DNA from: Bicyclus anynana
Taxonomy: Eukaryota > Arthropoda > Insecta > Lepidoptera > Nymphalidae
Reading direction: 5' to 3'
Assembly: GCF_947172395.1 (NCBI RefSeq)
Contig: NC_069094.1
Location: 8,422,292-8,486,291 of the forward strand
DNA: 64,000 nucleotides
The notes under the pieces are model-generated. The model was not told the origin of the DNA. It did no database searches and saw only the letters and a list, made by a program, of their open reading frames with translations. The translations under genes and the position numbers were made by a program. This document shows, one piece after another, positions 45,266-56,164 of the stretch; within the stretch, counting starts at the first letter, position 1; each line of letters begins with the position of its first letter.

Positions 45266-45583
45266 GCTTGAAGTTTCTCTGCGTGATCGAATCAGGAATA
45301 AAGATATCCGCAGACGAACCAAAGTCACTGACACTGCTCAGCGAGAGAGCAGTAAGCAGGCCACATAGTTCGAAGAACCGATGGACGTTGAGCTCCCAAG
45401 GTGCTGGTATGGCGACTCCGCACCGGAAAGCGCAGTGTTGGTCGACCCCCCACTAGGTGGACTAAGGATATCAAGCGGGTTGTAGAGAGCCGCTGGATGC
45501 TGGCGGTTCGATACCGTTGTGCTTGCAGGTCCATGCCTATGTCCAGCAGTGGACGTCTATCGGCTGATAAGGTAAAGTAAGGT
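45266..45583 (+). mobile_element. RTE LINE 3' end, direct orientation
   Basis: Reads SLRDRIRNKDIRRRTKVTD, then the degraded WAGHI junction, then the C-terminal block to tcggctgataaggtaa. About 20 bp of the RVAKLKWQW region is missing. The tail is AAGGTAA-like, not GAT, so it is a different RTE subfamily from the copies at 24104 and 25035. Confidence 0.8.
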
Positions 45584-45584
45584 A

Positions 45585-45935
45585 TATGTGGCCTGCCCAT
45601 TGCCACTTCAGCTTCGCGACTCGCTGAGCTATGTCAGTGACTTTGGTGCGTCTGCAGATCTCCTCATTTCGGATTCGATCACGCGGAGAAACTCAAAGCA
45701 TAGGTCGCTCCATCGCCCGCTGAGTGACTTTGAGTCTTCTAATAAGGCCCATAATTTGAAGAGCCGATGGAAGTTGGGGTCCCAAACTGACCCTGCACCG
45801 GAAAACGCAGCGTTGGTCGACCCCTCACTAGATAGACCGAGGATATCAAGCGGATTGATTGCAGTTATTCTTGGAAGTTCATGCAAGAGGTCTATGTCGT
45901 GTCAGTGGACGTCTATCGGCTGATAAGGTAAGGTT
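45585..45935. mobile_element. RTE LINE 3' end with inverted 5' segment
   Basis: 45585-45752 is on the minus strand and encodes GLIRRLKVTQRAMERPML ... DIAQRVAKLKWQWAGHI. 45753-45935 is on the plus strand and begins exactly where that segment ends in the intact element (VRRADG position), finishing in tcggctgataaggtaagg. No element sequence is lost at the inversion point. Confidence 0.82.
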
Positions 45936-46309
45936 AGGTAGGTAAGATCATTCTGATATGAAAAGTTATATTTACGTCGATACGACATAAGTGTACCGAT
46001 GAATCTGTGAGCAACTCAATAAATACGCACATCTATACACAAGAACACACTGATATAAAATATTAAAAAACTGTAATTACCTACTACAAAAATCTAATAC
46101 GACGAAATTAAAATATCAAGAGGAATCGACTGAGAGCCCCGGACAGCCAGAGATACCTCATATTTTTATGAAGGCTGAATCTTGAGAAATTTTGCTTATA
46201 ATCTGTATTAGAAACGACCTTCACCCATTTGTTTAATGGATGAAAAGAGACGAAATATTAAGCATTCCATGGATTCACCGTGCGGGTACCAGGTCCATAG
46301 TGTGGCAGA

Positions 46310-46450
46310 GAGAAAAACCCTGAGCAGATCCCCGGACTTGTGATCGATAGTGTAGGGTTAAGGACGTCCTTGACAGTTAACTAACACTTCCCTTCTCAGC
46401 TCGTGTAGTTCTCTCTGCCTAGCTCCTCCCTGTAAGATCCTACTAAAGCA
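46310..46450 (+). repeat. Repeat H fragment
   Basis: gtgtagggttaaggacgtcc, gttaactaacacttccct and ctctctgcctagctcctccc match 28785-28870 in order. Confidence 0.5.
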
Positions 46451-46760
46451 GCTTTGGATACCCTTTTCTAATATAGAAGTTGCTGCCGTTATAGAGAGAT
46501 TTTGCTGGTAACCCTCTCACACACCTACTTCGGCGTACAAACAAACCACACAGCCATTTTAAGTCAGTACATTTGTTTAGTCATTATATTTATTCACTTT
46601 CATACTGAGGTTATTTTTATCAAATTTAGTACGTAAAAAATCTATATTACCAGTGGGTTGCCTAAAAAACTCCTGGCCAAACTATCATTAATGATAGTTA
46701 AAAATGGTTAATAATAGCTTCGCCAGGATTTTTTTAGTATTTTACTTGCAATATATTTTT

Positions 46761-46925
46761 TAACCGACTTCCAAAAAGGAGGAGGTTCTACGTTCGGCTG
46801 TATGTATGTTTTTTTTTTTTATGTATGTCCAGCGATAATTTCGTCAATTATAGACCGATTTTGAAAATTCTTTTTTATTTACGTACTAAATTTGTTATAC
46901 AAAACACTTTTCATCCAATTTAGAG
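46761..46925 (+). repeat. Repeat L copy
   Basis: accgacttccaaaaaggagg, aggttctacgttcggctgta, a T-run and tgtccagcgataatttcgtc, as at 37416. It continues with tatagaccgattttgaaaat. Confidence 0.75.
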
Positions 46926-47044
46926 ATGGGTGAAGGTCGTTTCTAATACGGATCTTTACAGAATAGAATGTTTGTCATCCGAAGCATCGTACTTTAGGTA
47001 AGTATAATAGGCAATTTGCAGAGCTTTGGAATCAAAGGCATCAC

Positions 47045-47145
47045 GGCATAAGCATGAGCCTCAAAAGCAAAGCGGTCGGACTCATCACTGAGGGGTGGTG
47101 GTTCGATAGCCGCCCCGTTGGTCTATTGTCGCTGCTATAATTATA
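47045..47145 (+). repeat. SINE-4 copy, head region
   Basis: aaagcaaagcggtcggact, gtggtggttcgatagccgcc (B box) and cgttggtctattgtcg. Confidence 0.6.
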
Positions 47146-47157
47146 ATATAATTATAA

Positions 47158-47318
47158 TAGCTGACACCGCGCGATTTCACCCGCATGGTTCCCGTTTCCG
47201 TACGAATACGAGGATAATATTAGCCTATAACTTTCCTCGATAAATGGGCTATCTAACACTGGGAGAATTTTTAAAATCGGACCAAAACAAACAAACGCTT
47301 CAGCTTTATAATATTTAT
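47158..47318 (-). mobile_element. HelA Helitron-like copy
   Basis: tagctgacaccgcgcgattt, tccgtacgaatacgaggata and gataaatgggctatctaaca, ending at agctttataatattta. Confidence 0.6.
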
Positions 47319-47747
47319 TCAAACAAAACTTAGCTAGAAAGTAAGGGCATATTTATATTCATCTCAAAGTAGTTCTCTCTGGAAAATATCCTATCCTATA
47401 AATGCCGTCTTTAAAAATACAAAACCAAACACTTTTATACTTATATAAAACTTTTATAGAACTATTGAAGATAGCAATTAAAAACTTGCTACATGGATTA
47501 ATTACGCGGAATAATTAAGTTACTTGTACATTACAACAGTGTATAAATTATCAGCATCCGCGTCTCCAGACTACTTAAATTGTTATTTTGCAACTTGGCT
47601 ATTTAGCTTAGTTATGAAGTGAAAAGTAAATGTCAACGCTCATGGCTGATCGATTCAGTCATTCGTTTATCAGTCACAGATGCCTGTGTCATCGAGAGGA
47701 GTATCGATTAAGGTCAGTTTTGATTGTTTTATTCATGTTTATTTGAT

Positions 47748-47960
47748 CATCATTATCAATCCATATTCAGCTCACTGTTGAGCTCGAGTCTCCTCTCAGA
47801 ATGAGATGGATGAGGTCAATAGTCCACCATGCTGGCCCAATGCGGATTGGCAGACTTCACACACACAGAGAATTAAGAAAATTCTCTGGTATGCAGATTT
47901 CCTCACGATGTTTATCCTTCACCGTTTTGAGACACGTAATATTTAATGAGATCATTCTTC
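47748..47960 (-). repeat. SINE-2, head missing
   Basis: ccatattcagctcactgttg, gctggcccaatgcggattgg, aagaaaattctctggtatgc and tttgagacacgtaatattta; it stops before the tRNA-like head. Confidence 0.8.
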
Positions 47961-48057
47961 TGTACATAATTTACGTGTTTGTCATGTAAGTAACTTCTCC
48001 AAAACTGGATCGATTTGATGAAAATTTTATAGAGATTTTTGTGTATATTAGATTAGA

Positions 48058-48855
48058 CCACTCTATGCATCAATTAATGCACTTAGGAAGCTGCTGAAGA
48101 TATGTGAGTCAGTCATATACAATATTAAAAAAAGCGAACTCTTACTATTTCAGAGTAAGGGATTCGCCTTAAATTATATTTCTCCAGTGACTCTTAACGG
48201 TATGCCGCTAAAAAGAGTCACAGAGTTCAAATACTTGGGGCACACTGTAACGGAGGACTTGTCTGATGTTAATGACATAGAAAGGGAGCGCAGGGCGCTG
48301 GCAGTCCGATGCAATATGTTAGCCCGCAGGTTTGCACGGTGTAATATGGACGTAAAACTGACCCTATTTAAGGCATACTGTCAAACATTTTACACATGCA
48401 GCTTGTGGGTGACATATACGCAAAGGGCCTATAGCGACCTGCGAGTCCAATACAATAATGGGTTTAGGACACTGATGGGGCTGCCGCGTTACTGCAGTGC
48501 ATCACTGATGTTTGCTGAAGCGCATACAGATGACTTTTATGCTATAATGCGAAAAAGAGCAGCATCAGTTATGCACAGAATGCGCGAGAGCTCCAACAGC
48601 ATATTAAAAACGCTGGTGGAAAATGGTGGAAATCCATTTATGAAGCACTGGGTGCACTTGCATATGCACTCACGGTGCTTCATAAATGGTAGATACTGTC
48701 ATTACTAACACACTAACATATTTTAATTTAGTTTTTTCAAGTACCTATAACTACTAATATTACTAACAATAGGATATTAAAATTTAATCAATTGAATGTA
48801 ATTTATGGATTTTGTTATCTGAAATAAAGATTAAGATTATTATTATTATTATTGC
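48058..48855 (+). pseudogene. 5'-truncated LINE, RT thumb and C-terminal region
   Basis: The open frame runs from about 48058 to a stop at 48706-48708, about 216 codons. It opens with INALRKLLKICES...YNIKKSELLLF, the block that follows the RT catalytic motif. LKRVTEFKYLGHTVTEDLSD, DIERERRALAVRCNMLARRF and LFKAYCQTFYTCSLW come next. This is the thumb and post-RT region of a non-LTR reverse transcriptase of RTE-like type. There is no start codon and no catalytic core. A 3' UTR with tgaaataaag and an ATT-repeat tail (48838-48855) follows. The frame is undamaged, so the insertion is fairly recent. Confidence 0.8.
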
Positions 48856-49016
48856 ACTAATATTTGAACCTGGGAGTTAGCGGCGTCGATCGAGTTTTCA
48901 TGAAAAACGTTAAAGTTAGGACAGTACAACGTCTATCGGGTCAAACAGTACAATGTAACTTTCGCAAGTCATCTTGTTTCCGATAAGCAACAAATGAACT
49001 AACCAAATAGCTTTAC

Positions 49017-49298
49017 TTATTGTATTTCCCCGAAACTGTCAGACCTGGTCCAACTTTTAATGGAAGCATCCAGAGTCAAGGTACATTTCATTAGTAAATC
49101 ACAGACGGTCACTATCAATACCAGGAATATCACGAAACGTGTATCCATGCTTGGAGTGTACTTAGTCTGGAATATGTTCAATCCTATAATATTGACTAAA
49201 TATTGAACAATCATCAACATACGTGTAAACATCACGCTTGATAGATGAATAAAGTCATCGGTGACATCCTTTCTACTGCTTGATATTAGTCGACGCAA
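49017..49298 (-). pseudogene. Membrane-protein fragment, possibly chemoreceptor-like
   Basis: 93 codons are open, ending in TAA at 49017. Two hydrophobic stretches are visible: MFTRMLMIVQYLVNIIG and FVIFLVLIVTVCDLLM. Between them is the polar string NIFQTKYTPSMDTR. The pattern of a short amphipathic lead, a G near the end of the first segment and a basic stretch before the second recalls the N-terminal exon of lepidopteran odorant receptors. I cannot confirm that. There is no in-frame ATG at the upstream end, only internal Met residues, and a SINE begins right at 49300. It may be an exon fragment or debris. Confidence 0.22.
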
Positions 49299-49299
49299 A

Positions 49300-49545
49300 T
49301 TCCTAGCTTAGGCAAACGATCACCTGAAAATGGCAGGTAGGTACTATTCCATTTTCTAATAAGAATAACGAAGATGTGGAATGCCTTTTCAGCTTCTGTG
49401 TTTCCTAACACTTTGGATTTGTGCACCTTCTAGGCAATAGTGAATAGGCATTTTATAGGCAAGTGCGCTCCAACCTAAACCTCATCATTGCTTTCCATTG
49501 CATGATTATAGTCAAGCGTAAGTCTATTCAGAATAAAAAAAATTA
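49300..49545 (+). repeat. SINE related to SINE-1
   Basis: gcttaggcaaacgatcacct at the start, caagtgcgctccaacctaaa, tgattatagtcaagcgtaag, ending ttcagaataaaaaaaatt. The 3' part resembles 28512-28625 in reverse. Confidence 0.5.
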
Positions 49546-51889
49546 AAAACAAATATTGTAAGTAAAATAATTATAATGAAAAATAAGCGAAGACAAATAC
49601 ATTAAGAAAATCATTTTTATAAAAATTAAGAAATAAATGATATATTTCGATATAACAATAAAACAGAAAAATACAAGTAGGTACGGTACATGGATAAAAT
49701 TCAAACACCTTTAAAAGCTTTGAATTACACTGTTCTAATGATAGGCATGTTGCATGACCATGAAAATAATTGCTAAGAGGCAAAGCGCCGCATGTTATCG
49801 GATATATTTAAATATTAAATAAAATTTTTACTGCAATCCCATAAAAACGCTATAAAACTTTTGTCGCTGCGCCATAAAATAACAATAAATTGGAGAGAAC
49901 AGCGCATTTTATTTTAAAAGGATCGATGTTCTAAACATACGCTAAAATATGACGAGTTACGTTCTAGTATGATAACAGAAAGATTTCTGTATTTGTAAAT
50001 GGAATTAAAGAAAATTAAGATAACCGTAAAGTTATAACAAATAAAAAAGGATTTAAAACACTAATCCATGTCATGATAGTTTTTTCTAAAAATGAGAGAA
50101 GCCTGGCCCCTTAATACTGGCCCTAATATTTTAAAATAAAAAGAAGTTATGAATTCATTTTACAGATTATTTTACAGTTGTACTTTACGTTTAATTATAG
50201 GAAATGACTAAAAATGTAGTTAACTACTACAACTATTAAACGTAAACGGTGTATGCCGTTTTTCCAGATAAGGCCCGAAGCAAAATACCTCTTAAAACAG
50301 CTATCAAGTAACGTGAGCCACGCTGCAAATTAACTTTAGCTGTGCGAAGCTTGTCACGTTCTGGTCTTGATTTAAGTGGAGTTTTAAAAGAGCGAAAAAT
50401 GTGATAAAAATCTCAAAATATCACGAGACGCATCAGTTGATCGATTTACTAATACGAGTACCATAATATGGTGATATGGCTTTACCTACTCAAATCCGTT
50501 ATCCGAGATCCGTTTTCGATCGATTTAAGAGGTTCTTATATTCTTAACTAATATCTCAATTTCAATAAGTCTTTTAGTAATATCTCGATTTCAATAAGAC
50601 ATCCTGACATCCTACGTCCAGTCCAGCGTCTTCTGGACTTTGGGCGAGCGCAAAGGCCCTACCAGAGTCTATCCGTAGGATTAAAAGAGCGAAGGAGGAT
50701 AGAGCGTGTCTGCAGTTATCTTCTGTGGAACTCCGATCTAGATAGTTATTATTATTCATTAAAAAGTATGATGAAAAATATAATAGGTAATACTTGCAGT
50801 TTTCACAAGTTTTAGAGTCAATGTCATTTCAGTTCATCCTCGAATCGTTGGGCAGTACATTTTTGGTTATTTCGGGAAACGAAGAATCATATATCCATAA
50901 ATACTCAGAACTTAAATCCGGGTATCCATTGAACTAACAATGCCATAAATTAGAGTTTGTTATTGTTGCAGTAGGAGGAACTGTAACTCTATGTTAAAAT
51001 ACAACAAGCAAACGCATCACGGGTATACAATGCGGCTTTGGTTATGTGTAACTACCACGTTGAACCGAATTCACACAACATCATTATTTTATGCCCAAGA
51101 TTGAACGTACTTAAGATGTATTTATTTATTCATTTGCTGAGAACACAAAATAATTCGGATATTTCTGGAGTACAATAATTTACCTGCATATAACATAAAA
51201 TAAAAATAGGGAAGTTCAATAACAAATAATGAAAGCCTTATCAGAAGGAACCACGAGAAAGAACCGTCTGAAAATCCTAAAACTTCATGATTTCAACACG
51301 GCTTGAGTTAATGCAAGCACAAGAAATAATTTTAAAAAATCCAGGATCAACATAAAACCATTCTCAAGCAATTGCTACGGATTCAAAGACGTGCTTCTAC
51401 ACTGTTCCTAACAATACAACAATTGACACTTTTCTCAGTCAAAAGCGATATGCATATTTAAAAAGATTGCTTCTCTTGCTTGTGACCCAGTAAATTCTAC
51501 TAAGAAAATTTCTCAACGTTTTATGTCTGTAAACTCACCCAATCTACCCGAAACGCTGTATAAGAAAGTCATTTCTCTCCTGCTGCAAAATATTTCAGGG
51601 TTCTTTTATGAGCTAAGTAAAATAGATAAAAACATTCATCCTAGGGGTTGAAAGGGTTTAATCAAAGCGAAACAACATCGTTGTGAGTTTGAGTAAATAT
51701 CCCGTACAGCTCTCAGTGGAAAGGCTTTTGGGATACCAATTGACGGTTTTTTAAGTGTGAAGTAAAACGTAATATGGACAAAGGTCTCCAATAAATACTA
51801 TATTATGACTATGTATGTATTTTTAGTTTAATGCACTATTTCGTATATCGATGGTTTAAAAAGCTTATACAGATACCTACACGACCTAA
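49546..51889. other. Long stretch with little recognised
   Basis: AT-rich. 50574-50760 is GC richer and ends with a short ATT run (tagttattattattcatta), so it may be the 3' end of a LINE on the plus strand, but I cannot read a clear domain. No gene, SINE or Helitron is recognised elsewhere here. Confidence 0.35.
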
Positions 51890-52115
51890 TTGTCTTGGTA
51901 TAATGGTTAGCTAATGCTACTCCGGTATATGTAGTCTTGGGTTCGGGTCCTTGGGTCGGGCTATGTAATACTGAGCTTTTCTATATTCTAAGAAAATTTT
52001 CAGTAAAAAATCTCAGTCTGGAGATGGGAAGTTGGTGGTGTTACGTTACGTGTCTCGGAGAGCACGTTCAGCCGTCTTTCCCAGTCATTATTATTAACAT
52101 CTGATCGTGGTCTTT
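51890..52115 (+). repeat. SINE-5 with tRNA-like head
   Basis: tggtataatggttagctaat (A-box region) and gggttcgggtcc (B box), then ctaagaaaattttcagtaaa, gttggtggtgttacgttacg and tctcggagagcacgttcagc. Confidence 0.65.
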
Positions 52116-52214
52116 AAAGGATCCTAAAAATTAATTATTAGAAGCTACGAGCGAAGATTGTTTCAAGCGTACTCGTACGTAATCTAAAGTAAAGCTTGTT
52201 ACAGCTTCTGTTTT

Positions 52215-52483
52215 GTTACAGTTACATCATCATCATCATCATATTAGCCGATGGACGTCCACTGCAGCTGCGGCTCTTCGAACTATGTGCCCCGCCCATT
52301 GCCACTTCAGCTTCGCAACTCGTTGAGCTATGTCAGTGACTTTGGTTCTTCTGCGAATCTCCTCATTTCTGATTCAATCACGCAGAGATACTTCTAACAT
52401 AGCTCGTTCTATCGCCTGCTGTGTGTCTCTGAGCTTTTTTATGAGGCCCATAGTTAGGGACCAAGTCTACAGTTACAGTTACA
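52215..52483 (-). mobile_element. RTE LINE 3' end with 12-bp TSD, internal deletion
   Basis: Insert 52227-52471 is on the minus strand. It has a CAT-repeat tail, attagccgatggacgtccac, then a direct jump to gcggctcttcgaactatgtg and on through the KLKWQWAG and RRTKVTDI regions to MGLIKKL. The direct repeat gttacagttaca flanks it at 52215-52226 and 52472-52483. About 170 bp of the C-terminal coding region is deleted. Confidence 0.85.
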
Positions 52484-52544
52484 GCTCGCCAATAATACCT
52501 ACGTTCCCTGCTTAAGAATAAAAAAAAATCAAACTAACCATGAC

Positions 52545-52600
52545 TGTTTTACACCCCCGGTGACACCGGTGAGGTCCTATTAAGACTTACATAATCAGAT
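52545..52600 (+). repeat. Short repeat shared with 39490
   Basis: ggtgacaccggtgaggtcct and attaagactta recur near 39488-39522. Confidence 0.3.
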
Positions 52601-52679
52601 GAAAAACATGTGACTGTTTTTGTTTAGAATGAGATTTTACCTTTGACTTTAAAGCGAGATATATTTTATTTTATTTACC

Positions 52680-52800
52680 ATAAGCAGACTCCCGCGATTT
52701 CATCCGCATAGTTCCCGTACCTGTGTATTAAATAAAGCCCATGTTACTCGATGAAAATGTAGTTTTCTATTGTTAAAAGAATTTTCAACTTTACCTCTAA
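52680..52800 (-). mobile_element. HelA-related Helitron-like fragment
   Basis: gactcccgcgatttcatccg, catagttcccgtacctg and agttttctattgttaaaaga; both termini are lost. Confidence 0.4.
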
Positions 52801-53164
52801 TAGTATCTATAGATTATACTCAGCATAGAGTTAATTAAATGTTCTAAGAGATAAGAGCTGCTTGTTCAAATCCAATGAGTGATTAACGATTAACAAGTAA
52901 AATAAAACACCCTTTGTTAAGGAATTGTTCGAAGTCTTGCAAAATACGATATCCGAACTGAAGATATTATTTTCCAGTCGTCTGCTAACTTTTATTGAGC
53001 GCTCTTCCGACGAGTAGGTTGCTATTCAAAAGTTAGAAAAGCTTATAGAATTCATCGATGTCATGCTAAAAGATCGCTCCGATGATTTAGATTTATTGTT
53101 GAGTGCACACTTTGTACCTACAACTGTTGTCCGATCGTCTACTTATTTAATAAAGTTAATATCT

Positions 53165-53302
53165 ATAAAAGCGAATAAAAATCTTGTAGTAAAATCTATT
53201 TTCATTCCAAACAGCCAAATCGTTTCAGTAGTAGCGGCGTTAGAGAGTAACAATATCCAAACATCCATACAAACTTTCGCGTTTATAATATTAGTTGGAT
53301 AG
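53165..53302 (-). mobile_element. HelB 5' half
   Basis: aaatctattttcattccaaa, gtagtagcggcgttagagag, caaactttcgcgtttataat and attagttgga are the reverse of the HelB 5' end. The 79- and 63-residue frames across it are spurious. Confidence 0.6.
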
Positions 53303-53689
53303 TAGGATTTATAAAAAATATTTGATAAACACATAAATTAATTGAGTATGACCATAAAGATAACGTACCTAATAGAAAATATATTAGTCAAAATGGTTGG
53401 GTTTATTGTCAGCTAAAAATGGAGTAGGTAACCCATTTTCAGCTTAAACGGATTGCACGCCTTGCGCTCTAGTTTTGGAGACTTGCCCACAGACTACTGT
53501 CACATACAGGTGTAATAGTTCCCCAGTTTAATACATTTTATTAAACACACAGATAAGGAAATGCCAATTGCATAAAAATATCACATTCTATGGAATTAAA
53601 CTTAATATTAATTTGTTCATGTTTTAGTACGGTTCCTTGTAACAGATCCCATCACTATACTCTGATTGTTCTGATTCTTTCGTCCTACC

Positions 53690-53944
53690 GCAAAAAAAAA
53701 ACGATTGAAGTATTAATTTTTATCCCGAAAAAATCCATGGTTTCCTAAGATTTCCGAAAAGTGATGATTTTGATGATATGAATGTTTGTTACTCTTTCAC
53801 GCTTCAACTACTGAACCAAATTAGCTGAAATTTGGTATTGAGATATATTATAGCATGGATTAACACATAGGCTACTTTTTATACCGGAAAAATCCATGGT
53901 TTCCGAGGTATTTGAGAGAAACTAAAGTCACGGGCGTCCGCTAG
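53690..53944 (+). mobile_element. HelB 3' half
   Basis: tatgaatgtttgttactctt, aattagctgaaatttggtat, aacacataggctactttt and cgggcgtccgctag. It lies 390 bp from an inverted HelB 5' half at 53165. Confidence 0.65.
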
Positions 53945-54224
53945 CTACTAATAAAAATGTATCATATTTATAAATATTACATAATCAAAATCCACCGCGT
54001 CTGTCTGTCTGTTAGAATATGGTCGCAAACTCAACGACTACTGATCTGATTTTCATACGGTTATCACTAATAGAGTGATTTAAAAATAAAGTTCTAGTAC
54101 ATAATTTGCCAAGTTTTTGTTTATTGAAATAATGACATAAACTAAGAAATATAGCATACTTGATAAAGATATGTTACTATATCAATTTTGTCTTCAAGAA
54201 ATTGGCCACTAACAAAGAAAGTTT

Positions 54225-54379
54225 ACATAAAATTTCAAAATTGAAAAAATCAAAACTCATTTAATTGCTCATGTGGCTCAGTTTACAAGCACTTTTCAAA
54301 GTGCAAGTGTGACTATTTGTAAATACTCTACCACCGATTCAGAAGGTTTTATGCAGACAAAGTCGGAGTCGTTCTCTAG
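54225..54379. mobile_element. Repeat K (minus) joined to a HelB 3' end (plus)
   Basis: 54225-54350 is repeat K reversed (caaaattgaaaaaatcaaaa, tggctcagtttacaagcact, ctctaccaccgattcagaa). 54352-54379 reads atgcagacaaagtcggag...ctag, the HelB 3' end. The same two repeats are joined at 60741-60972, with K in the other orientation. Confidence 0.6.
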
Positions 54380-54646
54380 TCTATTTATAATTAAAATTAA
54401 AACAGAAAAGATAATAGGTATATTTACTAGCGTATTCAAGTTCTAAATGATTTCCATATTATGCAGTTAGAGCATCGCTTATACTTTTGAATTTACAAAA
54501 CGATTCGTAAATCAAATAAAACAGATAATAAAGCCATAAGGACGAAATTTATGGGTTTAATATAATAAAGTTGATCGGTAATTTAGATTTTACCTCTATG
54601 AAAATTTGAAAGGCTGGCCATGTGTTTGAAAATTATTACCAAGTTA

Positions 54647-54898
54647 TTAGATAAAGTCGCGAAGTTTCCCGAATGCAGCCCAGCCGAGTTTGATTCGGCG
54701 GCTCACCTCTTTCTCGAAATTGGACCTACCTAACTGGATCATATGTCCTAGGTATATGTGTTCGTCTACTATTTCGAGTGCAGCGTTCTCAACTATAACT
54801 GGGTGGAGCGATACATGAGTAATACACATTATTTTCGTTTTGGTCATGTTCATTTTCAGGCCCACCTGTTGAGAAACTCTGCTGAGGAATGACGACAT
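54647..54898 (-). pseudogene. RTE ORF2 fragment, RT thumb region
   Basis: 83 codons are open. VGLKMNMTKTKIM is the lysine-rich block following the RT active site. ALEIVDEHIYLGHMIQLG and FEKEVSRRIKLGWAAFGKLR are highly typical of RTE/BovB-type ORF2 in Lepidoptera. There is no catalytic YADD in the fragment, and the upstream ORF is replaced by an inverted downstream segment, so it cannot make a working protein. Confidence 0.85.
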
Positions 54899-55376
54899 AT
54901 TTTCGTCTTAAATTCCTCTGTGCCTGAAGACAAAAGTTTTCGAACAGTGCGTGTTGCCAGTGATGAGATATGGTTCCGAGACTTAGTCGCGAAACTTGTC
55001 ACTTCAGCTTACAAGCCGTCCAGCTATGTCGGTAACTTTGGTTCTACTGCGGATCTCCTCATTTCTGATTCGATCACGCAGAAGAACTCATAACATAACA
55101 TAGCTCGTTCCATCGCCCGATGTGTGACTCTGAGCCTTCTCAGGGCGGGGCACATAGTTCGAAGAGCCGATGGACGTTGCAGTCCCAAGGTGCTGGAATG
55201 GCGACCCCACACTAGTACTAAAGCGTAGTGTTAATCGACTCCTCACCAGGTAGACTGATGACATCAAGCGAGTCGCAGGGATTCACTGGATGCAGGTGGC
55301 TCAGTATCGTGATGTTTTGAAGTCCCTACAAAAGGCCTATGCCCTGCAGTGGACGTCCATCGGCTGATATGATGAT
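54647..55376. mobile_element. RTE LINE scrambled into four alternating segments
   Basis: Consecutive parts of RTE ORF2 alternate in strand. A: 54647-54898 (-), MSSFLSRVSQQVGLKMN to GKLRDF. B: about 54908-54984 (+), CLKTKVFEQCVLPVMRYGSE. C: about 54995-55142 (-), RRLRVTHRAMERAML to the KLK region. D: 55143-55376 (+), WAGHI-VRRADG position to the GAT-type end (tcggctgatatgatgat). In element order A, B, C and D are contiguous, so only orientation is changed. Confidence 0.85.
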
Positions 55377-56164
55377 TTACGCAAACTGATGATATATGAT
55401 ACATACTTGGTTATTTCTTGTCATCACATTTATTTACATTTTGACGTACGAGTATATTCAAATGTAAATACATGTAATGAAAATGAATGAAATAATGAAA
55501 AACATCCGTCACAGTCCTGACTTAGTGTTACTATATTTTTATTCTATAGCAGTAATTGAATTTGGACGGAGATGATAGATATACAGCTTCAAGCGTAGGT
55601 CCTGACTTTGTTATTATTCTACACAAGGGAACAAAGATTTGACAGACATAACAGTAATCACATATTTTAGTAGTAACATCACCTTATACACATCAAGTCG
55701 TGACAGATCCAATATTAGTTTTTTTTAAGTTAGGTAGAAAGGTAAGAAATATACATTTAAAATTTAAATTATATTTCTGTTAAAGTTACTAATATACGCA
55801 CGGTTTAATGTCACGATTAATCGTATCACGTTCAAGTCGTTTAATTATTAAACAGAAAATACTTTACTTACAAACAATTACCATAAACACGAGTGCACCA
55901 CAGTGAGAAATAGGACCCCTCCCACTTGTAGTCCACAAAGCATACATCTGCATTTAGGAGTAGGTATTGCATATTCCCACTTTGTACACAGGTCTTTGAG
56001 TGTACAACTTGGGAATTCAATAATTTATGTGTATTTCTAGATAGAAGCTAAACATGTACACAATTTATAAGTAGTTATCTAAATATCTTATAATATAAAT
56101 AAAAACAATGTGCTTGGATATTGGAAATAATAGCCGACAATAATTAAGTGAGTTTAGCCATAAT
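55377..56164. other. No recognised feature
   Basis: AT-rich, no coding frame or shared repeat. Confidence 0.4.

Larger units (their letters stand above)
46190..46960. mobile_element. ~770-bp element with ~45-bp TIRs
   Basis: gtattagaaacgaccttcac (left, about 46205) is the exact reverse complement of the right copy (gtgaaggtcgtttctaatac, about 46933). The match extends inward with gaps to atggatgaaaag/cttttcatcca. Between them lie a repeat H segment (46310-46450) and repeat L (46761-46842). The arrangement suggests a non-autonomous DNA transposon or a composite of nested repeats. Confidence 0.65.

Noticed and set aside
45325..45886. Frames of 85-111 residues on both strands
   Set aside because: They are antisense or shifted readings of the RTE C-terminal coding sequence.
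53063..53334. Overlapping 79- and 63-residue frames
   Set aside because: Both run through a HelB copy and show no domain.
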